Shown: positions 43,898-52,520 of the stretch, one piece after another
Layout of the letters: every line of letters begins with the position of its first letter
How positions within the stretch are numbered: position 1 is the stretch's first letter
Assembly: GCF_002980495.1 (NCBI RefSeq)
Contig: NZ_PVBR01000003.1
Location: 124,001-188,000, forward strand
Length of the DNA stretch: 64,000 nucleotides
Source: Phyllobacterium phragmitis
GTDB taxonomy: Bacteria; Pseudomonadota; Alphaproteobacteria; Rhizobiales; Rhizobiaceae
Direction: 5' to 3'
Notes under the pieces: model-generated
What the model saw: only the letters and a program-made list of their open reading frames with translations
Databases searched by the model: none
Told to the model about the DNA's origin: nothing
Program-made: the position numbers and the translations under genes

Positions 43898-45421
43898 ATG
43901 GGCAATTTCGGCTATCTGATGGACGGCTTCGCCACCGTCCTCACCATGCATCATCTCATGATCATGATGATCGGGGTCATGCTGGGCATCCTGGTCGGCG
44001 TGCTGCCGGGCCTCGGAGCGCCGAACGGTGTCTCGCTGCTCCTGCCGCTGACTTTCACGATGGATCCGATCTCGGCCATCATTCTTCTCTCCTGCATGTA
44101 TTGGGGTGCGCTTTTCGGGGGATCGACCACCTCGATCCTTTTCAACATTCCCGGAGAGCCTTCCTCGGTCGCGACCACGTTCGACGGCTATCCGATGGCC
44201 AAGAGTGGCCAGGCGACGCGGGCGCTGACGCTTGCCTTCATGTCCGCCGGCATCGGAGCGCTGGCCGGCGTCGTGATGATCACGCTGCTTTCCGGCTGGG
44301 TCGCGCGGTTTGCGCTGCAGTTCTCATCGCCGGAATTCTTCGCCGTCTATTTCCTCGCCTTCGCCAGCTTCATCGGCATGAGCGCCAACGCACCCGCCAA
44401 GACATTGGTCACGATGATGCTGGGCTTCGCCTTCGCCACCGTCGGCATGGACACGATCTCCGGCGGGCTTCGCCTCACCTTCGGCATTCCGGATCTGATC
44501 AAGGGCATTTCCTTCCTCGTTGCCGTCATGGGTCTCTTCGGCATCGGCGAATTGCTTTTGACGACGGAGGAGGGGCTGCGCTTCGACGGCATCAGGGCGC
44601 GCGTCAGGCCCCTCGACGTGCTGAAGACGCTGAAGGAGATGCCGCGCTATGGCTGGTCGATCCTGCGCTCGACGCTGATCGGCATCTGGATGGGCATCAC
44701 GCCCGCCGGTCCGACCGCCGCATCCTTCATGAGCTATGGTCTCGCCCGGCGATTCGCCAAGGACAAATCGCAATTCGGTAAGGGCGATCCGCGCGGCATC
44801 GTCTCGCCGGAAACCGCCGATCATTCTGCCGGTACGTCGGCTCTGCTGCCGATGCTGGCCCTCGGCGTTCCCGGTTCGGCTACCGCCGCGGTGATGATGG
44901 GCGGGCTGATGATCTGGGGCCTGACGCCGGGGCCGATGCTCTTCATCGACAGGCCTGATTTCGTCTGGGGACTCATCGCATCGATGTATCTCGGCAATGT
45001 CGTCGCCGTGCTTTTGGTGCTCGCCACCGTTCCGCTCTACGCCTCGATCCTGCGGGTGCCGTTTACGATCGTCGGACCGGTGATCGTCGCGATCATCTTC
45101 TCCGGCGCCTATCAGGTGGCCAATTCGACCTTCGATATGTGGCTGGTGCTCGGCTTCGGGGTTCTCGGCTATCTCTTCAAGAAGCTGAATTACCCGATTG
45201 CGCCACTCGTCCTCGCCATGGTTCTCGGCGACAAGGCCGAGGATGCCTTCCGCCAGTCGATGCTGATGTCGAATGGATCGCTGAGCATCTTCTGGTCGAA
45301 CCCGCTCGTCTCGGGGATCATGGCGCTCGGGGTCCTGATGCTCATCTGGCCGCTGCTCGCCAGGGCTGTCGGCCTGCGCAGCTTGCACCGCCGCGCCGCC
45401 GGGCATCCGGCCAAGGTCTGA
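43898..45421 (+). CDS. tctA: Tripartite tricarboxylate transporter large membrane subunit (TctA family)
   Basis: 507 residues, about 12 helices. Clear TctA blocks: IGVMLGILVGVLPGLGAPNGVSLLLPLTF near the start, YWGALFGGSTTSILFNIPGEPSSVATTFDGYPMAKSGQA, and GIVSPETADHSAGTSALLPMLALGVPGSATAAVMMGGLMIWGL. It is the ion-driven channel subunit for the carboxylate bound by TctC. Confidence 0.95.
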   Translation: MGNFGYLMDGFATVLTMHHLMIMMIGVMLGILVGVLPGLGAPNGVSLLLPLTFTMDPISAIILLSCMYWGALFGGSTTSILFNIPGEPSSVATTFDGYPMAKSGQATRALTLAFMSAGIGALAGVVMITLLSGWVARFALQFSSPEFFAVYFLAFASFIGMSANAPAKTLVTMMLGFAFATVGMDTISGGLRLTFGIPDLIKGISFLVAVMGLFGIGELLLTTEEGLRFDGIRARVRPLDVLKTLKEMPRYGWSILRSTLIGIWMGITPAGPTAASFMSYGLARRFAKDKSQFGKGDPRGIVSPETADHSAGTSALLPMLALGVPGSATAAVMMGGLMIWGLTPGPMLFIDRPDFVWGLIASMYLGNVVAVLLVLATVPLYASILRVPFTIVGPVIVAIIFSGAYQVANSTFDMWLVLGFGVLGYLFKKLNYPIAPLVLAMVLGDKAEDAFRQSMLMSNGSLSIFWSNPLVSGIMALGVLMLIWPLLARAVGLRSLHRRAAGHPAKV

Positions 45422-45466
45422 TGCCTGCGCCCGCCTCCTGCCTTTGCTAGAAAAGGACCGACTTTC

Positions 45467-46951
45467 ATGAACTTCCACGATTATTTTGCCGACGCGACCC
45501 GGCCTGTCGAAGCATGCATCGTCGGCACCGGCGGGTTCGGCCGAAGTTTCCTGGCGCAGGCGCAGCGTGTTTCCCTGATGAATGCGCGCATCGCGGTGGA
45601 TATCGACAGCGCCACGGCCTGGACCGCCCTGAAATCCGTGGGGGTGGAGACTATAGCCGAGTGTCACAGCCAGGAAGAGGCGAGCCGCGCCTGGGCGGAG
45701 GGTTGCTCCATCGCCGCCGGCGCGCTCCAGCATGTCGTCCATCTGCCGTTCGATGTGCTGGTCGAGGCGACCGGCCATCCCGAAGCGGGCGCCCGCCATG
45801 CCGAACTCGCGATCGAAGCCGGCAAACATGTTGCGCTGGTCTCGAAGGAGGTCGACAGCGTCATCGGTCCCGGTCTCGCCTTGCTCGCCGCCGGCAAGGG
45901 AAAGGTGGTTACGCCGGTCGATGGGGACCAGCCGAGCCTGCTGATCGGCCTCGTCACCTGGGCGGAAATTCTCGGCTTCGAGATCGTCTGCGCCGGCAAG
46001 TCGAGCGAATATGATTTCGTCTTCAATCCCACGACCGAAACGTTGACGAGCAACGGCGTCACCATCGATGCCGCCGGCTTTGCCCGTCATCTCGATCCTG
46101 GCGAGGGTGACATTGCCGAACTCGTCGCGGCACGGGCGAAGGCGGCGGCGAAACTGCCGCAACGCGCGGTTCCCGATCTCTGCGAACTCGCCGTCGCGGC
46201 CCATTCCATCGATCTCGTCCCCGACCGGCCGGAGCTTCATTGTCCCCTCGCCCGTATATCGGAGGTGCCAAGCTTGTTTTCGACGCGGGAGGATGGTGGG
46301 CTTCTCCAAGGCGGGCGGCGGATGGATGTCTTTCACTGCCTGCGCCTTCCCGGCGAAATCAGCTTTGCCGGCGGCGTTTTCGTCGTGATCCGCTGCCGGG
46401 ATGCGGCAAGCTGGGAACTTCTCGCCGGGAAAGGGCATATCGTCAGCCGCAACGGCGCGACGGCCATGGTCTATCTGCCCCGTCATCTTCTGGGTCTGGA
46501 GGCTGCCACCAGCGTGCTCGAAGCGGGGCTCAAGGGGCTCTCCTGCGGCTCCCGGCATCCCCGGCCGCGCTTCGATCTCGTTGCCATTGCCGATGCCGAT
46601 CTTGGCGCCGGGACATTACTGACGGCCACCGGGCATCATCACGCGATCGAGAACGTCTCGTCGGCGCTCATTCCGGGAGCACCGCTCGAAGCGGAGCGGC
46701 CGGCGCCGTTCTACCTCATCGCCAACCGACGGCTGGTCCGCCCGGTGAAAGCCGGCAGCGCGATCCGTCTCGGTGATATCGCCGCAGAGGATTCGCGCCT
46801 TCTCGACTTACGCCGGCGGCAGGATGCGCTCTTCTTCGGGAACGCATATGACGCCGAGCATGAGTTGGGAGAGAAGCGTCGCGGACAGCCATCAGACGCG
46901 CCCGGCTGTTTGGAGCATGGCAGACCGCAGGAGGAGAAACCCTCGATATAA
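45467..46951 (+). CDS. NAD(P)-dependent dehydrogenase with C-terminal SAF domain (homoserine-dehydrogenase-like, COG4091 type)
   Basis: 494 residues. Rossmann start VEACIVGTGGFGRSFLAQAQRV; then DVLVEATGHPEAGARHAELAIEAGKHVALVSKEVDSVIG, VTPVDGDQPSLL and AGKSSEYDF, as in COG4091 proteins. A SAF domain follows near residues 415-465 (PFYLIANRRLVRPVKAGSAIRLGDIA). The last 35 residues are polar and untypical. SAF domains occur in sugar-acid dehydratases and sialate synthases, so the substrate is probably a branched or phosphorylated sugar acid, not homoserine. It ends the pdxA2-tctCBA operon. Confidence 0.82.
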   Translation: MNFHDYFADATRPVEACIVGTGGFGRSFLAQAQRVSLMNARIAVDIDSATAWTALKSVGVETIAECHSQEEASRAWAEGCSIAAGALQHVVHLPFDVLVEATGHPEAGARHAELAIEAGKHVALVSKEVDSVIGPGLALLAAGKGKVVTPVDGDQPSLLIGLVTWAEILGFEIVCAGKSSEYDFVFNPTTETLTSNGVTIDAAGFARHLDPGEGDIAELVAARAKAAAKLPQRAVPDLCELAVAAHSIDLVPDRPELHCPLARISEVPSLFSTREDGGLLQGGRRMDVFHCLRLPGEISFAGGVFVVIRCRDAASWELLAGKGHIVSRNGATAMVYLPRHLLGLEAATSVLEAGLKGLSCGSRHPRPRFDLVAIADADLGAGTLLTATGHHHAIENVSSALIPGAPLEAERPAPFYLIANRRLVRPVKAGSAIRLGDIAAEDSRLLDLRRRQDALFFGNAYDAEHELGEKRRGQPSDAPGCLEHGRPQEEKPSI

Positions 46952-46996
46952 ACAGCGTCGCCCTTATCGAAAATCGCCCGATGACGCCGTTTGACT

Positions 46997-47034
46997 ATAT
47001 CAAAATGTCTGATATGGATCAAATCAAAGATTTG
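46997..47034 (+). promoter_or_regulatory. Promoter and operators of the ArsR-like regulator gene
   Basis: TTGACT (46991-46996) and TATGGA (47013-47018) form a -35/-10 pair with 16-base spacing. The spacer holds a 19-base pseudo-palindrome with ends ATATC (46997-47001) and GATAT (47011-47015). A second, perfect palindrome CAAATCaaaGATTTG lies at 47020-47034, near the predicted transcription start. The 19-base element recurs upstream of the GH51 gene. Confidence 0.55.
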
Positions 47035-47045
47035 AGGGCGACGCT

Positions 47046-47966
47046 ATGAGCAACCGGTTCCTGATGATAACTCCGGACAGCGGAAAGGAGGTCTTGAAAT
47101 GCCTTTCCGCCCCGGCGCGCTTGTCGATACTGGAACTGCTGCATAGCCGCGGCCCCCTGAACGTCAACGAAATCGCGGAAATCCTCGACCTGCCGCAATC
47201 GACCACCTCCACCCATCTCAACCTGCTCGAAGAGGTCGGCCTCATCCGGACGGAGGCGCAGAAGGCGCGCAAGGGCAGTCAGAAAATCTGCCACGCCATA
47301 CATGATGAGATCGTGCTGTCCTTTGCCAGCCCGGCCAAGACCGCCGACGAGGCGATCGAGGTCGCCATGCCCGTCGGCCTTTACAGCGGTTACGATGTCG
47401 CCGCGCCCTGCGGAATGTGCTCGCAGGATGGCATCATCGGCTATCTCGACAATCCGGATACGTTCCTCACCCCTGACCGGATGAAAGCCGGATTGCTATG
47501 GTTTACAAGGGGTTATGTCGACTATCAGTTCCCCAACAACGCCAGGATCAAGGGATCGAACGTCAAGGAACTGGAACTGATCCTGGAACTCTCGTCGGAG
47601 GTTCCCGGCACCTCCGACAACTGGCCGTCCGACATCACGCTGTCGATCAATAGCAAAGCCATCGCCACCTGGACTTCCCCCGGCGACTTCGGCGACCGAC
47701 GCGGAAAATATACCCCGGACTGGTGGAAGCTTCGCGGTAGCCAATACGGCGTCCTGAAATGCTTCCGCGTGACATCCAGTGGCACATTCATCGACGGCGT
47801 GCGTGTTTCCGACACAAGCCTCGATGACCTCGACCTCCTCGGCCATCGCTCGATCCGCCTGCGTATCGAAGTGCCTGAAACCGCAGAGCATCCGGGCGGC
47901 ATCAATATTTTCGGGCGGGGCTTTGGAAACTACGATCAGGATATCGTCCTGCGGCTGAAAACCTGA
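47046..47966 (+). CDS. ArsR-type winged-helix regulator with C-terminal sensor domain
   Basis: 306 residues, about three times the length of plain ArsR proteins. N-terminal winged helix (residues 10-75): VLKCLSAPARLSILELLHSRGPLNVNEIAEILDLPQSTTSTHLNLLEEVGLIRTE. The remainder (about 95-306) is a beta-rich domain with PCGMCSQDG and strands such as LELILELSSEVPGTSDNWPSDITLSINSKAIATW and HPGGINIFGRGFGNYDQDIVLRL; no ArsR metal site is seen. Such long ArsR-like proteins occur next to glycosidase and sugar-transporter genes. It probably represses itself and the following arabinofuranosidase operon, with a pentose or oligosaccharide as inducer. Confidence 0.85.
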   Translation: MSNRFLMITPDSGKEVLKCLSAPARLSILELLHSRGPLNVNEIAEILDLPQSTTSTHLNLLEEVGLIRTEAQKARKGSQKICHAIHDEIVLSFASPAKTADEAIEVAMPVGLYSGYDVAAPCGMCSQDGIIGYLDNPDTFLTPDRMKAGLLWFTRGYVDYQFPNNARIKGSNVKELELILELSSEVPGTSDNWPSDITLSINSKAIATWTSPGDFGDRRGKYTPDWWKLRGSQYGVLKCFRVTSSGTFIDGVRVSDTSLDDLDLLGHRSIRLRIEVPETAEHPGGINIFGRGFGNYDQDIVLRLKT

Positions 47967-47997
47967 TGCATCGCCGCCACTTGATCGGCAAGACCGG

Positions 47998-48061
47998 TTG
48001 ACGCCCGTGCAATCGCGTGTATCTTATCCTCAATAATGATATATATCTGATTTTCAGATAT
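47998..48061 (+). promoter_or_regulatory. Promoter and operator of the GH51/CUT1 operon
   Basis: Candidate -35 TTGACG (47998-48003) and -10 TATCTT (48020-48025), 16-base spacer. Just downstream of the expected start lies the palindrome ATATCTGA-TTT-TCAGATAT (48043-48061), also 19 bases with the same ATATC/GATAT ends as the site at 46997-47015. A TATAAT at 48059 is too close to the ribosome site to serve as -10. Confidence 0.55.
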
Positions 48062-48075
48062 AATGGGAGGAAAGC

Positions 48076-49584
48076 ATGCGGGCAGCCGGAACCGTCCACA
48101 GCGGCTACATCATCAGCACTATCGATCCACGCCTTTACGGTTCATTCATCGAGCATCTGGGCCGCGCCGTCTACACCGGCATCTACGAACCCGATCATCC
48201 GACCGCGGACAGCAATGGCATGCGCCAGGACGTCATCGATCTCGTCCGTGAACTCGACGTGCCGATCGTGCGCTATCCCGGCGGCAATTTCGTTTCGGCC
48301 TATGATTGGGAGGACGGAGTCGGCCCGCGCGATCAGCGCCCTGTCCGCCTCGACCTCGCCTGGCACAGTTCGGAGTCCAACCAGGTCGGCATCCACGAAT
48401 TTGCCGACTGGGCCGAAGCCGCCGGTACGCAGATGATGCTTGCGGTCAATCTGGGTTCGCGCGGGCTCGATGCGGCGCGCGCCTTCCTCGAATATGTCAA
48501 CCATCCGGGCGGCAGCTATTGGTCTGACCTGCGCCGCAAGAATGGCCGCGAGGCGCCGTGGGGCGTCAAGATGTGGTGCCTGGGCAACGAGATGGACGGT
48601 CCGTGGCAGATCGGCCAGAAGACGGCGGACGAATATGGCCGCATCGCGTTTGAGACCGCAAAGGCCATGCGGGCCTTCGACAAGTCGATCGAGCTCGTCG
48701 TCTGCGGATCGTCATCGCCCAAGATGGCGACCTATCCGGCGTGGGAAGCCACGGTGCTCGACTACACCTATGATTCCGTCGATTACATCAGCCTGCACAT
48801 GTATTTCGACAATCACGCCGATAACACAGCCGATTATCTGGCGCAGAACGCCCGCCTCGACGATTATATCGGCACCATCGCCGGGGTGATTGCCTATACC
48901 AAGGCGAAGAAGCGCTCGAAGAAGGACGTCTATATCAGCTTCGATGAATGGAACGTCTGGTATCACTCCCGCGAGGCGGACAGGCAAGTGCTGGAGGGCA
49001 ATGACGGATGGCCTCATGCGCCGGCGCTGCTGGAGGATATCTACAATTTCGAGGACGTGCTGCAGGTGGGCCTCATCCTCAACACCTTCATCCGCCGCTG
49101 CGATGTGGTGAAGGTCGGCTGCCTGGCGCAACTCGTCAACGTCATCGCTCCCATCATGACCGTTCCGGGCGGTCCGGCATGGCGGCAGACGACATTCTTC
49201 CCCTATCTCTTCGCCTCGCAATACGGGCGCGGAAAGGCATTCCAGATTTCGCTCGACTGCCCGAGCTATTCCACCGATTTTGCCGAGAATGTGCCCTATC
49301 TCGATGTCTCGGCCGTCGAGAGCGAAGCGGACGGCGCCCTGACCTTCTTCATCGTCAATCGCCATCAGGAAAAGGCGATCGAATTCGACCTTGCCCTGCA
49401 GGGTTTCGGCGAGCGCAGCGTAATCATGGACAAGGTGATCGAGGGGCACGGGCTTCGCGACGTCAACGGGCCGGGGCAAGAAGCGATAGCGCCGCGTGAC
49501 GGAGCGGGCGCGAAAGTCTCGAACGGCGGGCTCGCCATGACCGTCGCACCGCTAAGTTACCGAATGATCCGGCTCGGCGCGTAA
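48076..49584 (+). CDS. abfA: Alpha-N-arabinofuranosidase, glycoside hydrolase family 51
   Basis: 502 residues; GGGAGG before ATG 48076. GH51 pattern throughout: RLYGSFIEHLGRAVYTGIYEP, VPIVRYPGGNFVSAYDWEDGVGP, acid/base Glu in MWCLGNEMDGPWQIG (about residue 175), and the nucleophile Glu in YISFDEWNVWYHSRE (about residue 293). No signal peptide, so it acts in the cytoplasm on imported arabino-oligosaccharides, releasing L-arabinose. It starts an operon with a CUT1 sugar importer, and the ArsR-like regulator lies upstream. Confidence 0.95.
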   Translation: MRAAGTVHSGYIISTIDPRLYGSFIEHLGRAVYTGIYEPDHPTADSNGMRQDVIDLVRELDVPIVRYPGGNFVSAYDWEDGVGPRDQRPVRLDLAWHSSESNQVGIHEFADWAEAAGTQMMLAVNLGSRGLDAARAFLEYVNHPGGSYWSDLRRKNGREAPWGVKMWCLGNEMDGPWQIGQKTADEYGRIAFETAKAMRAFDKSIELVVCGSSSPKMATYPAWEATVLDYTYDSVDYISLHMYFDNHADNTADYLAQNARLDDYIGTIAGVIAYTKAKKRSKKDVYISFDEWNVWYHSREADRQVLEGNDGWPHAPALLEDIYNFEDVLQVGLILNTFIRRCDVVKVGCLAQLVNVIAPIMTVPGGPAWRQTTFFPYLFASQYGRGKAFQISLDCPSYSTDFAENVPYLDVSAVESEADGALTFFIVNRHQEKAIEFDLALQGFGERSVIMDKVIEGHGLRDVNGPGQEAIAPRDGAGAKVSNGGLAMTVAPLSYRMIRLGA

Positions 49585-49613
49585 GTCAGGACGGACGGCA
49601 GGGGAGGAAAACC

Positions 49614-50711
49614 ATGTCGGCATCGATCGAAATCGCCAATGTCACCAAGAGGTACGGCACGCTTTCCGTGCTGGACGACATCTCGCTTTCCATCAAGCCG
49701 GGCGAGTTCGTCGTCTTTCTCGGCCCATCCGGGTGCGGCAAGTCAACGCTGCTGCGGATGATCGCCGGCCTCGAGGACGTGACCCAAGGTACGATTGCGG
49801 TGGGCGATCAGCGGATCGACACGCTTCCTCCGGGAAAACGCGGCGTCGCCATGGTCTTCCAATCCTATGCGCTCTATCCGCACATGACGGTCGCCCAGAA
49901 CATGTCCTTCGGCCTTGAAAACATCAAGGTGCCGAAGAAGGAGATCGTACGACGTGTCCGCTTCGCCGCCGAGACACTGGAAATCGCCCATCTGCTCGAC
50001 CGCAAGCCTCAAAAACTGTCGGGCGGCCAGCGGCAGCGCGTGGCGATCGGCCGTGCCATCGTCAAGGAGCCGAAGGCCTTTCTCTTCGACGAGCCGCTGT
50101 CGAACCTTGACGCAGCCTTGCGGGGGCGCACCCGTCTGGAGCTTGCCCAATTGCACACCCGCCTCGGCAGCACCATGATCTTCGTCACCCACGATCAGGT
50201 CGAGGCCATGACGCTCGCCGACCGGATCGTCGTCATGCACAACCGCAAGATCGAGCAGATCGGCACGCCGATAGCGATCTACCGCCGGCCGGCAACACGC
50301 TTCGTCGCCGGCTTCGTCGGCTCTCCGGCGATGAACTTCATCCCGGTCCGAAACATCTCACAAAATGGCAACGGCGCATCGATCGATACCGCCGGCCTTG
50401 GAACACTTGACGCGGCCTTCCGCCTGCCTGCCGCTTTCTCCTCTGAGGGCGCCACGCTCGGCATTCGCGCCGAAGACATATCCGTGCTTCCGGCAGGCCA
50501 GCCCGGCATTCCGCTCATCGTCGAAGTGGTCGAACGGCTGGGCGATCGCACGCTGGTCTATGGCCGTCTTTCCGATGGCACGCGGTTGACAGCCGAAGCC
50601 GACGGCCGCAGCGAAGCCAGCGCCAGCGACCGGCTCGAGATCGCGCTCGACACATCGGCAATTCATTTATTCGGCGCCGACGGCGTGGCCCACCATGCGG
50701 ATGGGGGCTGA
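49614..50711 (+). CDS. Sugar ABC transporter ATPase, UgpC/MsmK type
   Basis: 365 residues; GGGGAGG before ATG 49614. Walker A GPSGCGKST, Q-loop FQSYALYPHMTVAQN, signature LSGGQRQR, Walker B AFLFDEPLSNLD, H-loop VTHDQVEA, then an OB-fold/TOBE region (about 240-355) with GIRAEDI. CUT1-type ATPase for the two following permeases. Its stop is one base before the next start. Confidence 0.94.
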   Translation: MSASIEIANVTKRYGTLSVLDDISLSIKPGEFVVFLGPSGCGKSTLLRMIAGLEDVTQGTIAVGDQRIDTLPPGKRGVAMVFQSYALYPHMTVAQNMSFGLENIKVPKKEIVRRVRFAAETLEIAHLLDRKPQKLSGGQRQRVAIGRAIVKEPKAFLFDEPLSNLDAALRGRTRLELAQLHTRLGSTMIFVTHDQVEAMTLADRIVVMHNRKIEQIGTPIAIYRRPATRFVAGFVGSPAMNFIPVRNISQNGNGASIDTAGLGTLDAAFRLPAAFSSEGATLGIRAEDISVLPAGQPGIPLIVEVVERLGDRTLVYGRLSDGTRLTAEADGRSEASASDRLEIALDTSAIHLFGADGVAHHADGG

Positions 50712-50712
50712 C

Positions 50713-51588
50713 ATGGCCGAAAGTTACCGCCGCAGCCATTGGGGCCATGGCCTCTTCGTCCTACCTTATCTCACGGTTTTCGCCGCGCTCCTCGTCTTCC
50801 CGCTTTTCTGGAGCGTGTGGCTGAGCCTTCACAAGGTGGATCTGTTCGGGTCGGGGCGGTTCGTTGGTCTTACCAATTACGCCAGGGTTCTGGCCGATCC
50901 GGTCTTCCTGCAGGCGCTCCGCAATACCGTCGTGTTCGTCGCGCTCAGTGTTCCCACCCTTGTAGCGCTCGGCCTCTTTTGCGCCCTTGCCTTGAACAGG
51001 ACGACGCGCGCCACTTCGTTCCTGCGCGGGCTTTTCTTTTCCTCATCCGTGTTGTCGGTCGCCACCGTCACGCTGATCTGGCGTTTTGTCTTCATCCCGG
51101 GCGACGGCCTGATACCGATGATCTTCGGGCAACTCGGCCTGCAGCCGATCAATTTCCTGTCGACTGCCGGCTGGTCGCTCTTGTCTATCGGCGTGGCAAC
51201 GGTCTGGTGGTGCCTCGGCCTGCCGATGATGCTCTTCCTGGCAGCGCTGCAGCAGATCCCGGCTGATCTCTACGAGGCAGCCGCGCTCGACAATGCAAGC
51301 CGCTGGCGCATGCTGACCCGGATCACCCTGCCGTCGATCGCACGGACGGTCATGCTGGTGACGATTATCCAGATCGTCATGCAGTTCCAGCTTTTCGGCC
51401 AGGCGCAGCTCATGACCAATGGCGGCCCAAGCGGCACGTCGCGCCCGCTCGTCATGTATATCTACGAGGTGGGTTTCGTGCGCTGGGATGTCGGCAAGGG
51501 GGCGGCGGCTTCAGAACTGCTCTTCCTCATCATCCTTTGCGCGGCCATGGTGCAGTACATCGTCTCGAACAGGAAAGCGGAGGGGTAG
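50713..51588 (+). CDS. Sugar ABC transporter permease, CUT1 (UgpA/MalF type)
   Basis: 291 residues from ATG 50713 (GGGGG at 50704-50708), preferred over ATG 50695 inside the ATPase gene. Six helices, first LFVLPYLTVFAALLVFPLFWSVWLSL; EAA loop YEAAALDNASRWRMLTRITLPSIARTVML; SGTSRPLVMYIYEVGF near the end. Inner-membrane channel half for an arabinose-containing oligosaccharide, by context. Confidence 0.93.
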   Translation: MAESYRRSHWGHGLFVLPYLTVFAALLVFPLFWSVWLSLHKVDLFGSGRFVGLTNYARVLADPVFLQALRNTVVFVALSVPTLVALGLFCALALNRTTRATSFLRGLFFSSSVLSVATVTLIWRFVFIPGDGLIPMIFGQLGLQPINFLSTAGWSLLSIGVATVWWCLGLPMMLFLAALQQIPADLYEAAALDNASRWRMLTRITLPSIARTVMLVTIIQIVMQFQLFGQAQLMTNGGPSGTSRPLVMYIYEVGFVRWDVGKGAAASELLFLIILCAAMVQYIVSNRKAEG

Positions 51589-51591
51589 GGA

Positions 51592-52440
51592 ATGAGCCGG
51601 GACATGACCTACAAGCCGGATAACTCAGGCGGCAGCCGGTCGCTTCTATGGATGGCTGCGCTTCTGTCGATCGTGATGATGGCGCCCGTCGCCTGGCTCG
51701 TCGGCCTGTCGATCAAGAACAACCAGGAACTCATGCTGGGGACGGAATCGGTCTTCCGACTGCCCTATACGCTCGTCAACTATATCAACATCCTGCACTC
51801 CTCGCAGGCCTTCGGCTGGTTCTTCAACAGCATGGTGGTCGCCGTCGGCCAGACTCTGGGCGTGCTCGTCCTGTCATCGCTGGCAGGCTATGCCTTCGCG
51901 CGGCTCGAATTTCCATTTCGGCGGACGATCTTCGTCATCGTCCTTTTCGGGCTCGCCGTGCCGGAACAGGCCGTCATCATCGCCCGCCATCAGATGTTCA
52001 ACTGGTTCGGCCTCCACAACACCCATCTCGGCCTGATGCTGCCGGGCATGTCGTCCGCCTTCGGCGTCTTCCTGATGACGCAGTTCTTCAAGGCGATTCC
52101 CAAGGAGATCGACGAGGCGGCGCTTCTCGACAACGCCTCGCAGTTCCGCATCTTCTGGAAAATCATGCTGCCGCTGACCCTGCCGGCGCAGGCCACGCTC
52201 GGCATCTTCACCTTCCTGCAGGCCTGGAACGATTTTTGGTGGCCGCTGATCTCGGCCACGAAGAAGGAAATGTTCACGCTCACCATCGGCATCGCCTCGT
52301 CGCAAATCAACTTTGCGCAAAGCGAGGGACTCGGCTTCCTGAGCGCGCAGGCGGTGTTCGCCAGCCTGCCGGTGCTGATCGTCTACATCATCTTCCAGCG
52401 CCATATCGTCACCGCGGTTTCCGGCGGCGCTGTGAAATGA
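51592..52440 (+). CDS. Sugar ABC transporter permease, CUT1 (UgpE/MalG type)
   Basis: 282 residues; GGAGGGG ahead of ATG 51592. First helix LLWMAALLSIVMMAPVAWLVGLSI; GWFFNSMVVAVGQTLGVLVLSSLAGYAFARLEFPFR; EAA loop DEAALLDNASQFRIFWKIMLPLTLPAQA. Second channel half. An 80-base gap with a fresh ribosome site separates it from the binding-protein gene. Confidence 0.93.
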   Translation: MSRDMTYKPDNSGGSRSLLWMAALLSIVMMAPVAWLVGLSIKNNQELMLGTESVFRLPYTLVNYINILHSSQAFGWFFNSMVVAVGQTLGVLVLSSLAGYAFARLEFPFRRTIFVIVLFGLAVPEQAVIIARHQMFNWFGLHNTHLGLMLPGMSSAFGVFLMTQFFKAIPKEIDEAALLDNASQFRIFWKIMLPLTLPAQATLGIFTFLQAWNDFWWPLISATKKEMFTLTIGIASSQINFAQSEGLGFLSAQAVFASLPVLIVYIIFQRHIVTAVSGGAVK

Positions 52441-52520
52441 CCTCTGTTTTCGGTCGGGAGGAGCTTGGCCGGGCAGGTTTTAGACCAAGGGGCGAGAGCC
52501 CACAAAAGGGAGGTAATAGC

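Noticed and set aside
44324-46558. A 744-codon open frame on the minus strand
   Set aside because: It lies wholly opposite tctA and the SAF dehydrogenase, has no family-like sequence and reflects high-GC codon bias of the real genes.
48059-48064. TATAAT as -10 box of the GH51 gene
   Set aside because: Transcription would begin after the Shine-Dalgarno, leaving the ATG without it; the TTGACG/TATCTT pair upstream fits better.
52441-52520. Read-through or long upstream extension of the CUT1 binding protein
   Set aside because: The frame is open far into the permease gene, but only ATG 52521 gives a ribosome site and a signal peptide.
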